A stretch of 35,503 bases of DNA from UBA993 sp964389365 (GTDB lineage Bacteria > Bacillota > Dethiobacteria > DTU022): positions 1 through 35,503 of the forward strand of contig CAYMDO010000022.1 in NCBI GenBank assembly GCA_964389365.1, in the 5' to 3' direction. This document shows positions 1-9,115 of this stretch, in pieces (the first letter of the stretch is position 1; every line of letters starts with the position of its first letter). A program made the position numbers and the translations under genes. The notes under the pieces were generated by a model. That model was not told the origin of the DNA. It did not search any database and was given only the letters and a program-made list of their open reading frames with translations.

Positions 1-37
1 CAATAATGGCTCCCGCCAAGGTTTCAAAATCTGCCAT
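1..37 (-). CDS. 5' end of a probable corrinoid (B12-binding) methyltransferase protein, cut by window edge
   Basis: Only the first 12 codons are present, reading MADFETLAGAII on the minus strand. An AAGGAG ribosome binding site lies at 48-53, about 10 bases ahead of the ATG. The opening resembles the N-terminal helix of MtbC/MttC-type corrinoid proteins that carry methyl groups for methylamine- or methoxyl-type methyltransferases. This is recognition from a very short stretch and could be wrong. The gene continues to the left of the window. Confidence 0.35.
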   Translation of the reverse strand, partial: MADFETLAGAII

Positions 38-80
38 CAATTAAAAGCTCCTTTCGCTTATCTAAAGTTTTTCTCGTTCT

Positions 81-109
81 ATTATAAAGGCCAGGTTAAA
101 TAAGGGCAA
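81..109 (-). promoter_or_regulatory. Sigma-A-type promoter for the left-edge gene
   Basis: Read on the minus strand, a -35 box TTGCCC (104-109) and a perfect -10 box TATAAT (81-86) are separated by 17 bases. The predicted start of transcription lies about 35 bases ahead of the partial gene at 1-37. It sits within the short gap after the M20 peptidase gene, so the left-edge gene probably has its own transcript. Confidence 0.6.
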
Positions 110-119
110 TCGGGATCTG

Positions 120-1424
120 CTATTTAAATTGACCGCCGCACCAGTTGTAAATCATCATAGATAGAGTACAAACCGCCCCGAGGACCTGGTCGATTTCGAT
201 ATATTCATTGACCGTGTGGGCCTGGCTGACATCGCCGGGACCGTACAGTACCGTCGGGATCTTTGCATAGAGGTTAAAGATACGCATATCGGAACCATAT
301 GTGGCCGCCTCATAACCAACCGCGCTGCCCGTGATCTGCTGATGGCTGGAGGCAAGCGTTTTTATGAGGTCGCTATTTAAATCGAGGGCTGCCGGCTCAA
401 AAAGCCCTTCGTACCATTCTACAACCGGTTGATTTTCGGTCAGCCATAAATCCCGGGCAGCGGCCGCCCGGACAGTTGACTCAAATTCTGCATGCATATC
501 TTCGACGGTTTCGCCGGGGAAAATGCCCATCCGGCCGTGTGCTTCAAGCCGATCAGGCACACTTGATGGCCAATCGCCGGCGCTGATTATGCCGACATTT
601 AAGGGAGCAATATTTGCAGAGTTTTCGTAGCTGCCTGCGAGCGGCCCGCTGAAGCGGGTGTGGCGTACTTTGTCCATTTGAAGCAGAGCATTATAAATCA
701 GGTAAAACTTATCGATCACATTTACCCCTTTATATGCCATGCAAGCGTGGATTGAACGTCCTTTCAGGGTGATTTTAAAGGAGTGACATCCGGACTGGAT
801 ATGGCAGACTTTAAGCTGTGTTGGCTCCAGGATCAGGCAACCGTCGGCCATAACCCCGCTTTCAACCAGGGCAAAAGCACCGCAACCGCCTGTTTCTTCA
901 CCACAGACGCTGCTAATCATGATATCGCCAATGTTCATAAAACCTAGATCGAGAAGCAATTTGAGAGCGACAATCCCTGACGCAAGGCCCCCCTTCATAT
1001 CAAGCGCTCCACGTCCGTAAATCCGGCCGTTCGCATAGCGGCCGCTCAATGGATCATCATCCCAACAATCAAGATCGCCAGGTGGAACTACATCAATATG
1101 GCCGTTAAGCATCAGCGAGCGACCTCCATACCCCACCCCTGCAACAGCTGAGCCTCTCTTTACCGCCAATAGGGAATAACGGTTGTCGTAAGGAAAACCA
1201 TCGTAACTGAAGCCTTTATAATGCTCAAGACGAGCCGGTTCCACCTTGATCAGGCTGGTTTCCATACCGAAGCCGTTAAGCAGGCCACACAAGAAATGCT
1301 GTATCTTTTCAGTCTCGCCAGAATAGCTGCGAATCGTCACCAAATCCTGGATCAACCTAACTAGGTAATCACGGTTCTTTATTGCCGCGTTTTTTATTTG
1401 CTCCGCTAAATCCTGCAATATCAA
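120..1424 (-). CDS. M20-family metallopeptidase / deacylase (ArgE-DapE-ACY1 type)
   Basis: A 434-residue cytoplasmic zinc-dependent hydrolase expected to cleave an amide bond in an N-acyl amino acid or small peptide. The family metal-binding motifs are visible: NGHIDVVPPGD near residue 107, GRGALDMKGG near 137, and CGEETGGCGA near 173 with the catalytic glutamate. The C-terminal part has YGPGDVSQAHTVNEYI with the last metal-binding histidine. Length is usual for the family. The start is a TTG at 1424; a second TTG at 1418 is better spaced (8 bases) from the GGGG ribosome binding site. Substrate cannot be read from sequence: acetylornithine, succinyl-diaminopimelate and generic N-acyl amino acids all remain possible. 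It stands alone, with no arginine or lysine genes beside it. Confidence 0.85.
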   Translation of the reverse strand: MILQDLAEQIKNAAIKNRDYLVRLIQDLVTIRSYSGETEKIQHFLCGLLNGFGMETSLIKVEPARLEHYKGFSYDGFPYDNRYSLLAVKRGSAVAGVGYGGRSLMLNGHIDVVPPGDLDCWDDDPLSGRYANGRIYGRGALDMKGGLASGIVALKLLLDLGFMNIGDIMISSVCGEETGGCGAFALVESGVMADGCLILEPTQLKVCHIQSGCHSFKITLKGRSIHACMAYKGVNVIDKFYLIYNALLQMDKVRHTRFSGPLAGSYENSANIAPLNVGIISAGDWPSSVPDRLEAHGRMGIFPGETVEDMHAEFESTVRAAAARDLWLTENQPVVEWYEGLFEPAALDLNSDLIKTLASSHQQITGSAVGYEAATYGSDMRIFNLYAKIPTVLYGPGDVSQAHTVNEYIEIDQVLGAVCTLSMMIYNWCGGQFK

Positions 1425-1685
1425 TACCCCTTTTCTGCAATGGTACGGCTTCTTCTTTTTAAGCTGCTGATAGTGTTATATCCATCAGCCACATACCTAT
1501 ATAATTATATCAGCGCTTCTGCCGAATAAAAACCTTATAACCCGCAGTCCGGAACTTATTTTATATCGCGTGTAACGATTATAATGACATCCTTTTCAGG
1601 AATGTCTATGGAAGCATAGCAGGCGGTTTCCAATAATGCTATGATAAAAAACAACGCAATGACGATCAATATTGGAGTTGATACA

Positions 1686-2447
1686 GTGATTAGAAAAAAC
1701 TGCGGTTTGATACCGATTCCCGACCTAATGAAAGCCGGAAAGCTACTGGTTGTCCAGCCCCATCCCGATGATCTGGAAATCGGGGCCGGTGCCACAGTTG
1801 CTAAACTTGTTCGTTCCGGGAAAAAAGTATCCTGCCTGACCATAACAGATGGCTCAGCAGGCACTTATGACAGCGCTGCCGATGGGTCAAAACTGGCGGC
1901 AACCAGGCGCTCCGAAACTGAAGCTGCAGCAGCAATTTTAGGGGTTACGGAACTGCACTGGCTTAATTATTCCGATGGAGGCAACCTGGCATATGAGGAA
2001 GTACGGGCCGGAATAACAAGCGCAATCCGTCTCATCAAACCCGAGGCTGTGATGGTCTGCGATCCATGGTTGCCCTACGAAGCTCACTCCGATCATATCC
2101 GTACCGGCCTGGCAACAGCCGAAGCTGCATTTCTGTCCAATATGCCCCGCTTCTGCCCGACTGATATTGAAAACGGCCTTGAGCCGCATGCTGTGAAAAT
2201 CGTGGGTTTTTATTATACTGCTTACCCGAATACTTTTATCGATGTGGCAGATACCTGGGAGTTAAAAATAGGGGCCATAGGTTGTCATGTGAGCCAGTTC
2301 TCCGGTAAAAAGGCTGAACATCTTATAAACATGCTTCGCACCAGGGCTTCCGCGCTGGCGGCCGAAAGCGGGGCTGAGCTGGTGGAAGCATTTAAAGTGC
2401 TAAGCCCCGGCCACCTGCACATATTTGAAGATGCTTGGCTGAGTTAG
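1686..2447 (+). CDS. PIG-L / LmbE-family deacetylase
   Basis: A 253-residue member of the zinc-dependent PIG-L family, which removes acetyl groups from N-acetylglucosamine-type substrates (as in MshB, BshB or LmbE). The N-terminal metal motif QPHPDDLEIGAG is intact, followed by TDGSAGTYD and, in the middle, the second metal-binding site in AHSDHIRTG. I chose the GTG at 1686 because GGAG at 1674-1677 lies 8 bases upstream. An ATG at 1641 would add 15 residues but has only a weak site. It is convergent with the MATE gene. The substrate is unknown; no bacillithiol or mycothiol partner genes are visible here. Confidence 0.85.
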   Translation: MIRKNCGLIPIPDLMKAGKLLVVQPHPDDLEIGAGATVAKLVRSGKKVSCLTITDGSAGTYDSAADGSKLAATRRSETEAAAAILGVTELHWLNYSDGGNLAYEEVRAGITSAIRLIKPEAVMVCDPWLPYEAHSDHIRTGLATAEAAFLSNMPRFCPTDIENGLEPHAVKIVGFYYTAYPNTFIDVADTWELKIGAIGCHVSQFSGKKAEHLINMLRTRASALAAESGAELVEAFKVLSPGHLHIFEDAWLS

Positions 2448-2467
2448 AAAAATATTTGATGTGCCGC

Positions 2468-2500
2468 CAGACAGATGAAACGTCCCCTTGTCCGTGTGTT
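2468..2500 (-). repeat. Degenerate copy of the GGGGACGG interspersed repeat
   Basis: Read on the minus strand this gap contains an AAGGGGACGTTTCATCTG core, close to the AGGGGGACGGTTCTTCTG units seen at 19,917-19,971 and 25,043-25,079. It lies between the convergent PIG-L and MATE genes, the usual place for such extragenic repeats. Confidence 0.5.
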
Positions 2501-3848
2501 ATATTGATAGTAAGGATAGGTTGTGCTTTTTCAGTTCGCGGGTAATCAGGTAAAAGGTGAAGAGAAAAGCCAGCAGGTCGCTGGCAGGCCGTGAAAACCA
2601 AACTCCATCGAGACCGAAGAAAGCAAAGAAAAACAATAAAAAGGGGATAAAAAGCAGCACTTCCCGTAATATTGAGAGCAACAGCGAGGGCAGCCCCCTG
2701 CCCGCGGCCTGGAAATAGGTGGAGAAAACAATCTGCACCCCGATTACGGGAAACATTATCACCATAATTCTAAGGGCCCGGCCGGCTAAAGCCAGCAGCT
2801 CCTGCTCCTTACTAAAAATGCCTAAAAAGGTTAGCGGCCAGGCAAAATATAAAACTCCGAATATGCTGACAATCACAGTGCTAACCAGGGCACTTTTAAC
2901 CAGGGCCTCGCGTATTCTATCCATTTTACCAGCTCCGAAATTATAACCGATGATTGGCATTAACCCCTGTGAAACTCCTATTACCGGCATCAGGGCGAAC
3001 ATAAAGAGGCGAAAAATCAGGCCAAGCGCCGCAATCGGCAGGTGACCGTAGGCAGCGAGTATATTATTGGCAATGATCAGCGATATATTTGTAGAAACCT
3101 GCAGCACCATCGCCGGCAATCCGATCACATATATTTTGCGTATCGTCTGCGGGCAGGGTTTCAGACTGGTGATGGTAATCCTTAGTTCGCTGTTTCCGGA
3201 TAAAAAAAAGTGAAGCATCATAGCCACCCCGACAATCTTGGCCAGCACAGTTGCCACGGCGGCCCCGCGTACTCCCATCCCGAGAACAAAAATAAAGATC
3301 GGGTCAAGGATAATATTGGTGAGGGCAGAGATAATCATCACTTTCATCGAAAGCTGCGGATGGCCGACAGCCCGGACAACATTATTTAATCCCATAATCA
3401 GGAAAAACATCACCGAACCTGAGGTGATCACCAGCACATATTCTCCGGTCAAATCGATAATATCGGAAGTAGCCCCGAATAACCTGAGCAGTGGATCCAA
3501 GCTGGCAAAGCCTAAAATTGCCACAAAAAAACCGTAGATCAAAGAAAGCCCAATCACCTGGCCCACAGCCCGGATTGCCTGATTGCTGTCATCGGAGCCA
3601 AGTGAACGCGAAATTAGAGAAGCGGCACCCACCCCGGTTCCGACCGCCACCGCACCGAGGAGCATCTGAAAAGGAAATGCCACAGAAAGAGCCGCGATCG
3701 GCTTGCTGCCAAGCATCCCGACGAAAATAGTGTCCACAATATTATAAGCAGCCATCACCAGCATACCGGCGGTTGCCGGAACCGAAAACCGCACCAGCAA
3801 CCTGCCGATGCTCTCTTCGCCCATCCGGGCAGTGTTGTTATGTGCCAT
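2499..3848 (-). CDS. MATE-family multidrug/cation exporter
   Basis: A 449-residue integral membrane protein with about 12 hydrophobic segments in two homologous halves, the MATE layout. The N-terminal region reads FSVPATAGMLVMAAYNIVDT, typical of the NorM/DinF-related bacterial branch. MATE proteins export drugs or metabolites in exchange for sodium or protons. The ATG at 3848 has AGGAG 9 bases upstream. The gene is divergent from moaD-AOR and separate from its other neighbours. The substrate is not predictable. Confidence 0.9.
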   Translation of the reverse strand: MAHNNTARMGEESIGRLLVRFSVPATAGMLVMAAYNIVDTIFVGMLGSKPIAALSVAFPFQMLLGAVAVGTGVGAASLISRSLGSDDSNQAIRAVGQVIGLSLIYGFFVAILGFASLDPLLRLFGATSDIIDLTGEYVLVITSGSVMFFLIMGLNNVVRAVGHPQLSMKVMIISALTNIILDPIFIFVLGMGVRGAAVATVLAKIVGVAMMLHFFLSGNSELRITITSLKPCPQTIRKIYVIGLPAMVLQVSTNISLIIANNILAAYGHLPIAALGLIFRLFMFALMPVIGVSQGLMPIIGYNFGAGKMDRIREALVKSALVSTVIVSIFGVLYFAWPLTFLGIFSKEQELLALAGRALRIMVIMFPVIGVQIVFSTYFQAAGRGLPSLLLSILREVLLFIPFLLFFFAFFGLDGVWFSRPASDLLAFLFTFYLITRELKKHNLSLLSI

Positions 3849-4033
3849 TGAACTACTCCTGTATCAACTGTAATCAAACTGTTGTGAAAGCGGCAATATG
3901 CTAATATTCTACGCCTAATTTCAGACTCAGGCAAGAAATAATGCTATCCCGGGACAGCTGAAATAATGTATACTTGAACTGCGGATATTGATTTTTACAG
4001 ACAATACCAGGCGTTTAAGGTGATCTCAAAAAA

Positions 4034-4285
4034 ATGTCGGATCAAAAACTAATCACGGTTAGAGTTTACTTGCCACCCTACCTGGAGCGTGCAAAGCTTG
4101 ATGATCTGGGCTTTATCCGGATCAAGGCTGGATCAACCCTGGGGGATCTGTTTAGATTGCTGCGTGTTCCCTTTCCGATCGGAGCAGTCCACCTCTGCCG
4201 GTTAAATTATGAAAAAGCCGATTTAAAACATAAACTTGAAGATGGCGATACAGTAAGTTTTTTTTCGCTGATCTCGGGCGGTTAA
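4034..4285 (+). CDS. MoaD/ThiS-family ubiquitin-like sulfur carrier
   Basis: An 83-residue beta-grasp protein ending in the exposed Gly-Gly that defines MoaD and ThiS sulfur carriers (DGDTVSFFSLISGG). MoaD supplies sulfur to the dithiolene of molybdopterin or tungstopterin. The stop is 36 bases before the AOR start on the same strand, so this is most likely the pterin-sulfur carrier dedicated to that tungsten enzyme, a pairing common in anaerobes. An AAGGTGAT ribosome binding site precedes the ATG. A ThiS role is less likely given the neighbour. Confidence 0.85.
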   Translation: MSDQKLITVRVYLPPYLERAKLDDLGFIRIKAGSTLGDLFRLLRVPFPIGAVHLCRLNYEKADLKHKLEDGDTVSFFSLISGG

Positions 4286-4321
4286 TAAAGCAGCATATTT
4301 CATCCTATAAAAAGGGCAGTG

Positions 4322-6301
4322 ATGCAGATGAGCGCATTTATGGGTAAAGTTTTGTTTGTAGATTTGGGCAGCGGTTCATTCGAAGAAAGAAATATAACCG
4401 ACCGGGTCTATGAAGAATACCTCTCAGGTGTAGGTTTGGGCGCCTACATTTTAAGCCGGGAAATCCCTACCGGGACTGATCCGCTGGGTCCCGGCAATGT
4501 TCTAGGCTTGATGAGCGGCCTTTTAACCGGCACCGGCAGCCTGCTGACCGGTCGCTGGATGGTGGTCTGCAAGTCGCCACTGACTGGCGGCTGGGGAGAT
4601 GCCAACTGCGGCGGCACCTTTTCGCCGGCGATCAAGCACTGCGGTTACGATGGGATCTTCTTTAAAGGCATCTCAGAGAAGCCTGTCTACCTGGTAATTG
4701 ACGGAACAGGAGAATACCGCCTGGAGGATGCATCTGATCTCTGGGGGTTGGATGCCGTGGAAACTGAAAATCTGCTCAGCAAAAAACACGGCGGGGAAAA
4801 AGCGCCCGCAGTGGCGGTAATAGGCCCCGCAGGCGAAAAGCTTTCGCTGATTTCCGGGATCTGCAACGACCGGGGGCGCATCGCTGCCCGCTCGGGTGTC
4901 GGTGCAGTGATGGGCTCAAAAAAATTGAAAGCAGTTGTATTAACCGGCGATGGTAAAATAGGCTGCGCAGACCGGGAAACAGTCCGTGCGCTGAGCAGGA
5001 TTTTCGCAGGCAGGGTAAAAAAAGTTTCGCTGCCCCGTATTCTTAGGGGCTCAACTTTACCGTATATCGGCATGCTGATGGGCAAAATTAAGAGAGTTAC
5101 CGCATTGGACGGGATGATGCTTTTGGTGCCAACCCTTAAAAAATGGGGCACCCCGATGAGCAACAGTTTGGGCGTAACTTCCGGCGATCTGCCAATTAAA
5201 AACTGGGGCGGCTCAGTAATCGATTTTAACCGCTCCCAATACAGGCACTTAAACCCCGACCTGATAATTGAGCGTGAAGAGAAAAAATATAGCTGCTACT
5301 CGTGCATAATTGGCTGCGGCGGTATTTGCCGCATTGATGATCTGGCTGGCGGTGAATTTCAAGAGACACACAAACCGGAATACGAAACATGGGCTGCTTT
5401 TGGCGGGCTGCTTCTGAATAAAGACCGTGAATCGATCTTTTACATTAATGAGCTGTTGAACCGTGCCGGGATGGACAGTATATCAGCCGGCAACACTGTT
5501 GCATTTGCCCTAGAATGTTATGAAAACGGGTTGCTGAAACCGGAAGATACAGGAGGCCTTGACCTAAAGTGGGGCAACGCCGAGGCAATTGTGACGCTGG
5601 TTAAGATGATGATTGCCCGCGAGGGTGTATTGGGGGAACTTCTGGCGGACGGGGTGAAAGCTGCTTCCGCTAAACTTGGCGAGAAAAGCAAACCTTATGC
5701 CATGCATGCCGGCGGCCAGGAACTCGGTATGCACGACCCGCGTTTTGACCCTCTGCTGGGATTGCACTTTAGCGCCGATCCTACGCCGGGCAGGCATACT
5801 ATCGGCTGCGGCCAGTATTACCAGATGACTCGCCTCTGGGAAGAAGTCAGCTGGGCACCGCCTGTAACAGGCCACAACAAAGATGAGGAATACCGCAGCT
5901 CAGACAGGGAAGCGTTAAAAGGGGTAGCAGGAGCCTGCTACAAGCAGGTGGTAGATGGCTCAGGCGGGTGCCTTTTCGCAGCTATATCCGGCATTCAGCA
6001 TTGGCCGCTCTTTAAATGGTTAAACGCAGCTGCCGGATGGCAGAAAAGCGCCGATCAATACATGGAAATCGGCAAGCGGATTCAGACTTTGCGACAGCAG
6101 TTTAACATCCGTGAAGGAGCGGAGCCTGCGTCGTTTCAGATGCCTGACCGCCTCGCCGGAATGCCACCATTGAAATCCGGCCCGCTGAAAGGTAAATCAC
6201 TGCCGATCGGAGCAATGATGAAACTATACTGGAAACATTTTGGTTGGGACGAAAATAATGGCAGGCCTCTTGCTGCAACACTTGAAAAACTGGGGCTTTA
6301 G
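4322..6301 (+). CDS. aor: Aldehyde:ferredoxin oxidoreductase (tungsten, AOR family)
   Basis: A 659-residue cytoplasmic enzyme of the AOR family, which oxidises aldehydes to carboxylates with ferredoxin, or reduces acids, using a tungsto-bispterin and a [4Fe-4S] cluster. The cluster ligands fit the family pattern CxxCxxxC at C325, C328 and C332, with the distal cysteine probably C550 in DGSGGCLFA. The N-terminal pterin domain begins MGKVLFVDLGSG and contains GRIAARSGVGAVMGSKKLKA. I start at the ATG at 4322, with AAGGG just upstream; a GTG at 4319 and an ATG at 4328 are alternatives. It follows moaD closely, probably as an operon. Physiological aldehyde unknown. Confidence 0.93.
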   Translation: MQMSAFMGKVLFVDLGSGSFEERNITDRVYEEYLSGVGLGAYILSREIPTGTDPLGPGNVLGLMSGLLTGTGSLLTGRWMVVCKSPLTGGWGDANCGGTFSPAIKHCGYDGIFFKGISEKPVYLVIDGTGEYRLEDASDLWGLDAVETENLLSKKHGGEKAPAVAVIGPAGEKLSLISGICNDRGRIAARSGVGAVMGSKKLKAVVLTGDGKIGCADRETVRALSRIFAGRVKKVSLPRILRGSTLPYIGMLMGKIKRVTALDGMMLLVPTLKKWGTPMSNSLGVTSGDLPIKNWGGSVIDFNRSQYRHLNPDLIIEREEKKYSCYSCIIGCGGICRIDDLAGGEFQETHKPEYETWAAFGGLLLNKDRESIFYINELLNRAGMDSISAGNTVAFALECYENGLLKPEDTGGLDLKWGNAEAIVTLVKMMIAREGVLGELLADGVKAASAKLGEKSKPYAMHAGGQELGMHDPRFDPLLGLHFSADPTPGRHTIGCGQYYQMTRLWEEVSWAPPVTGHNKDEEYRSSDREALKGVAGACYKQVVDGSGGCLFAAISGIQHWPLFKWLNAAAGWQKSADQYMEIGKRIQTLRQQFNIREGAEPASFQMPDRLAGMPPLKSGPLKGKSLPIGAMMKLYWKHFGWDENNGRPLAATLEKLGL

Positions 6302-6360
6302 CAACAACTCCCCGCTCTCCAGGTTATTTTGCGGCAATGGCTAGAACTGCAGCTGTGAAG

Positions 6361-7839
6361 TTACATGACAAGGGAGCCGAAAAGCATAAATGCAGCGGTA
6401 ATGCAAAAAGGAACAATGAGAGTCAGGGGAATGCCCGCCCTGGCAAACTCCCTGATCGAAAAATACCCGGACGCATAAGGAATGACATTGGTCGGGCTGG
6501 AGGTAACCAGCAAAAAAGCAAGCGAAGTGGCAATAGCAACCGGTCCGGCCAGCATCCAGGGATCCAATCCCATTTGGACCGACAATGCGATTACCAACGG
6601 CACCAGGATCACACCGGTTACCGTATTGCTGGAGAAGAATACTTTCAACAGTTCAACGGCAAGAACGGCCAGAAAAATACGCGGCACCATTGCCATCAAC
6701 CCTAGCGGGGCAAAAGCAACAGAAGCCAGCCACTCGGCCGCCCCTGTTTCGAAAACCACTGAGCCTAAAGACAGACCTGCAGCAATTAGAACAATTGCTC
6801 CCCAGTCAATCTCTTTTTCAGCTTCTTTCCACTTAAATATGCTCACACCCGGCAAGAAAAAGAGCACTGCTGCACCTAAGGCTACCGCTTCCAGCGGCAG
6901 CGAGATGCCGGTCAGATAAAGCAGCAGCGGATCGCCAACCCAGAAGAGGACCGCTAGGCTAAATATAATCAGCGCTTTCACTTCAGCCGGATTTAGCCTG
7001 GCCTGGACAACCGGCATTGCAGCCAACAGGTCTGCTTCATTATAATCTTGATCAGTTAAAACTTCCGGCGGGTAAACACGCACCAATATCAGGTAAGCCA
7101 GCGGTAAGATCAGCAGCGCTGCCGGCACACCGACAGCCATCCAACGTAAAAAATCAATCTGGATGCCAGCCAGTTCACGCAAATAGCCGAGGGCCACAAT
7201 ATTAGCCCCGTTTCCAACCGGTGTTGAAATACCCCCGACCGCCGGACCCCAGGCAACGGCTATCATCAGAGCCCGGCCAAAATTGCTTTTCAGCGGCTCA
7301 CAACGGCAGCGCCGTAAAATATTTAAGCCGATCGGCAGCAGGATGGCCGAAACAGACATATTTACAATCCACATTGAGAGAAATGCGCCTATAGCTAAGA
7401 AGATAAAAACCAGTTTACGGGGCTGAAAACCGATCCTGCCGATGATTACTGCCGTCAGTCGATCAGCCAGGCCTGAGCGGGTTAAGCCGGCGGAGAGGAT
7501 CAGCACTCCGATAAAAAAAACTACTACCGAGTTGCCGAAACCGTAGGCCACAACTTCTTTAAAGGGCAACAGCCCGAAAAGCGGCACCAGCAAAAGCCCG
7601 GTAAGAGCCGCAACGGCAAAGGGCAACGCCTCGGTGATCCAGAGTACGATGACAAAAGCGAGTACGGCAATCGCAGTTTTCCCGTCACGGCTGAGCAGCA
7701 CGGTTGCCGCATCACGGTTAAACAGATCCAGGGGTAAGGTAATGATAATTACCATGATTAAAATAGCCGCCAGCAAGGCAATATAATTGTTGCTATTGAA
7801 TGATGCTTTTCCTTCAGTCTTCTTCAACTTCGCCAGCAT
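6361..7839 (-). CDS. SLC13/DASS-family anion transporter
   Basis: A 492-residue membrane protein with about 11-13 hydrophobic helices. It carries two family-type signature loops, TPVGNGANIVALG in the middle and TSSPTNVIPYASGY near the C-terminus. These match the repeated SNT-type substrate and sodium site of the DASS (divalent anion:sodium symporter) family. Likely substrates are dicarboxylates, citrate or sulfate, imported with sodium. A GGGAGAG ribosome binding site precedes the ATG at 7839. It converges with the AOR gene and appears monocistronic. Confidence 0.85.
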   Translation of the reverse strand: MLAKLKKTEGKASFNSNNYIALLAAILIMVIIITLPLDLFNRDAATVLLSRDGKTAIAVLAFVIVLWITEALPFAVAALTGLLLVPLFGLLPFKEVVAYGFGNSVVVFFIGVLILSAGLTRSGLADRLTAVIIGRIGFQPRKLVFIFLAIGAFLSMWIVNMSVSAILLPIGLNILRRCRCEPLKSNFGRALMIAVAWGPAVGGISTPVGNGANIVALGYLRELAGIQIDFLRWMAVGVPAALLILPLAYLILVRVYPPEVLTDQDYNEADLLAAMPVVQARLNPAEVKALIIFSLAVLFWVGDPLLLYLTGISLPLEAVALGAAVLFFLPGVSIFKWKEAEKEIDWGAIVLIAAGLSLGSVVFETGAAEWLASVAFAPLGLMAMVPRIFLAVLAVELLKVFFSSNTVTGVILVPLVIALSVQMGLDPWMLAGPVAIATSLAFLLVTSSPTNVIPYASGYFSIREFARAGIPLTLIVPFCITAAFMLFGSLVM

Positions 7840-8019
7840 ATGTCTCTCCCGGGCAAAATATTCTTCAAGTATTCTACTATCTACATCTTATTCCTTTTTG
7901 GCGGCAACTAATTTTGAGAATGTGGTGCCAATGCTTTGTTTAACAAAAATCATCGTTGTAAATACGCGCAGCGATGCCATTTTTTTGTTGCAGCTCAATC
8001 GGCAATAAGAGGGGGAATA

Positions 8020-8049
8020 TTGACCATTGAGTGAATATTATGGTATTAT
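8020..8049 (+). promoter_or_regulatory. Promoter ahead of the HhH protein
   Basis: A -35 box TTGACC (8020-8025) and a -10 box TATTAT (8044-8049) are spaced by 18 bases, about 65 bases upstream of the start at 8119. Both boxes are close to the sigma-A consensus. Confidence 0.6.
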
Positions 8050-8118
8050 CAGGTTGACTTGCAAAGGTTTTCCGGTTTAAGATTTTCAGCGTAAATAAAT
8101 AAACGGGAGGTTGTTCCT

Positions 8119-8502
8119 ATGGGCTGGTTGGCAATTCTTTTTATTGTTGTTCTTATTGTGATCTTTTGGTTGTTGTTTGGCAATAAGCAGAAGGCTGTAT
8201 CTGAACCGGCAAGCGCTGTTCCGACACGGTCATCTGCACCGGCACCCGGCAAAGCTGATGATTTAAAACTTATTGAAGGGGTTGGCCCCAAAATTGCAGA
8301 ATTAATGAACAATGCAGGCATCATTACCTTCGCTCAAATGGCCGAGCGAACCAGCGAGGAACTGCGTAAAATATTAGATGACGGCGGGATAGGCGCTATC
8401 GCAGATCCGACAACCTGGCCGGAGCAGGCAGCACTGGCAGCCCAGGGTAAAATGGATGCCCTGATAGAACTGCAGGACAAGATGCAGGGCGGCCGTCAAT
8501 AG
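8119..8502 (+). CDS. Membrane-anchored helix-hairpin-helix protein
   Basis: A 127-residue protein. Residues 1-21 form one transmembrane helix (MGWLAILFIVVLIVIFWLLF), followed by a short Ala/Pro/Ser linker. From about residue 48 there is a helix-hairpin-helix module with LIEGVGPKIAELMNNAG, the GxGxK-type hairpin also found in DNA-repair proteins and in ribosomal L21/H-NS-like 'fate of DNA' fusions. The C-terminal DDGGIGAIADPTTWPEQAALA is typical of this small family. A GGGAGG site precedes the ATG. DNA binding at the membrane is an inference; the same fold can mediate protein contacts. Confidence 0.75.
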   Translation: MGWLAILFIVVLIVIFWLLFGNKQKAVSEPASAVPTRSSAPAPGKADDLKLIEGVGPKIAELMNNAGIITFAQMAERTSEELRKILDDGGIGAIADPTTWPEQAALAAQGKMDALIELQDKMQGGRQ

Positions 8503-8542
8503 CAAAACCACAGGCCACCCTACCGGCAGATGATGACAGCCG

Positions 8543-9076
8543 CTATTTTTCGATTCCGGTGCGGGCTGGTATTCCTTTGTCCTTGTAATGCTTAATTTGG
8601 CGCATCTCAGTCACCAGGTCGGCCCTGGCAATAATCTCATCCGGAGCAGAACGGCCTGTAAGGATTAGTTCCATGCCGGAGGGCTTCCGGTCAACCAGGG
8701 AGAGGATCTCATTCAGGCTTACCAGCCCGGCATGATACGCGGCCATAATTTCGTCCAGGATTAGAATATCGCAGGATTCTACGGCAAGCACTTCCTCTAC
8801 CTGCCTCAGTTCATCCTTCAGCCTGACCTTTAATTCAGCTTTTTCCATGTCGTCCATTGAACCGAAGAATTTTTTTGTTGCGGCCAGGCGGATAATCTGA
8901 AAACGTCCTTCAAGGAGAATCGTACTTTCGAGTTCGCCGCTGGGGGCCCCTTTTAGGAACTGGAACATCACAACCATCAGCCCGCGGCCAACAGCTCTTA
9001 ACCCCAACCCCAAAGCAGCTGTCGTCTTCCCCTTACCATCTCCCGTGTAAACCTGCAAGCAACCTCTCTCCAACAA
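8543..9076 (-). CDS. cobO: Cob(I)yrinic acid a,c-diamide adenosyltransferase (CobA/CobO/BtuR type)
   Basis: A 177-residue ATP:corrinoid adenosyltransferase that forms the cobalt-carbon bond of adenosylcobalamin. The P-loop GDGKGKTTAALGLG near residues 12-25 is intact, followed by the family motifs MVVMFQFLKG and CDILILDEIMAAYHAGL, and EMRQIKHYKDKGIPARTGIE at the C-terminus. Length is normal. It starts with one of two adjacent TTG codons behind GGAGG. No other cobalamin biosynthesis gene is adjacent, so it may serve salvage. Adenosyl- and methyl-corrinoid chemistry fits the corrinoid proteins at both window edges. Confidence 0.93.
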   Translation of the reverse strand: MLERGCLQVYTGDGKGKTTAALGLGLRAVGRGLMVVMFQFLKGAPSGELESTILLEGRFQIIRLAATKKFFGSMDDMEKAELKVRLKDELRQVEEVLAVESCDILILDEIMAAYHAGLVSLNEILSLVDRKPSGMELILTGRSAPDEIIARADLVTEMRQIKHYKDKGIPARTGIEK

Positions 9077-9115
9077 CTACCCTCCAAACCGTATTGTTTC
9101 ATTAAATATATATTT

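Noticed and set aside
3849..4033. Molybdenum/tungsten cofactor riboswitch ahead of moaD-AOR
   Set aside because: I could not find the conserved stems; only a weak TATACT -10-like box is visible.
6337..6919. Plus-strand reading frames opposite the SLC13 transporter
   Set aside because: They are antisense to a clear membrane protein gene and have no protein-family features.
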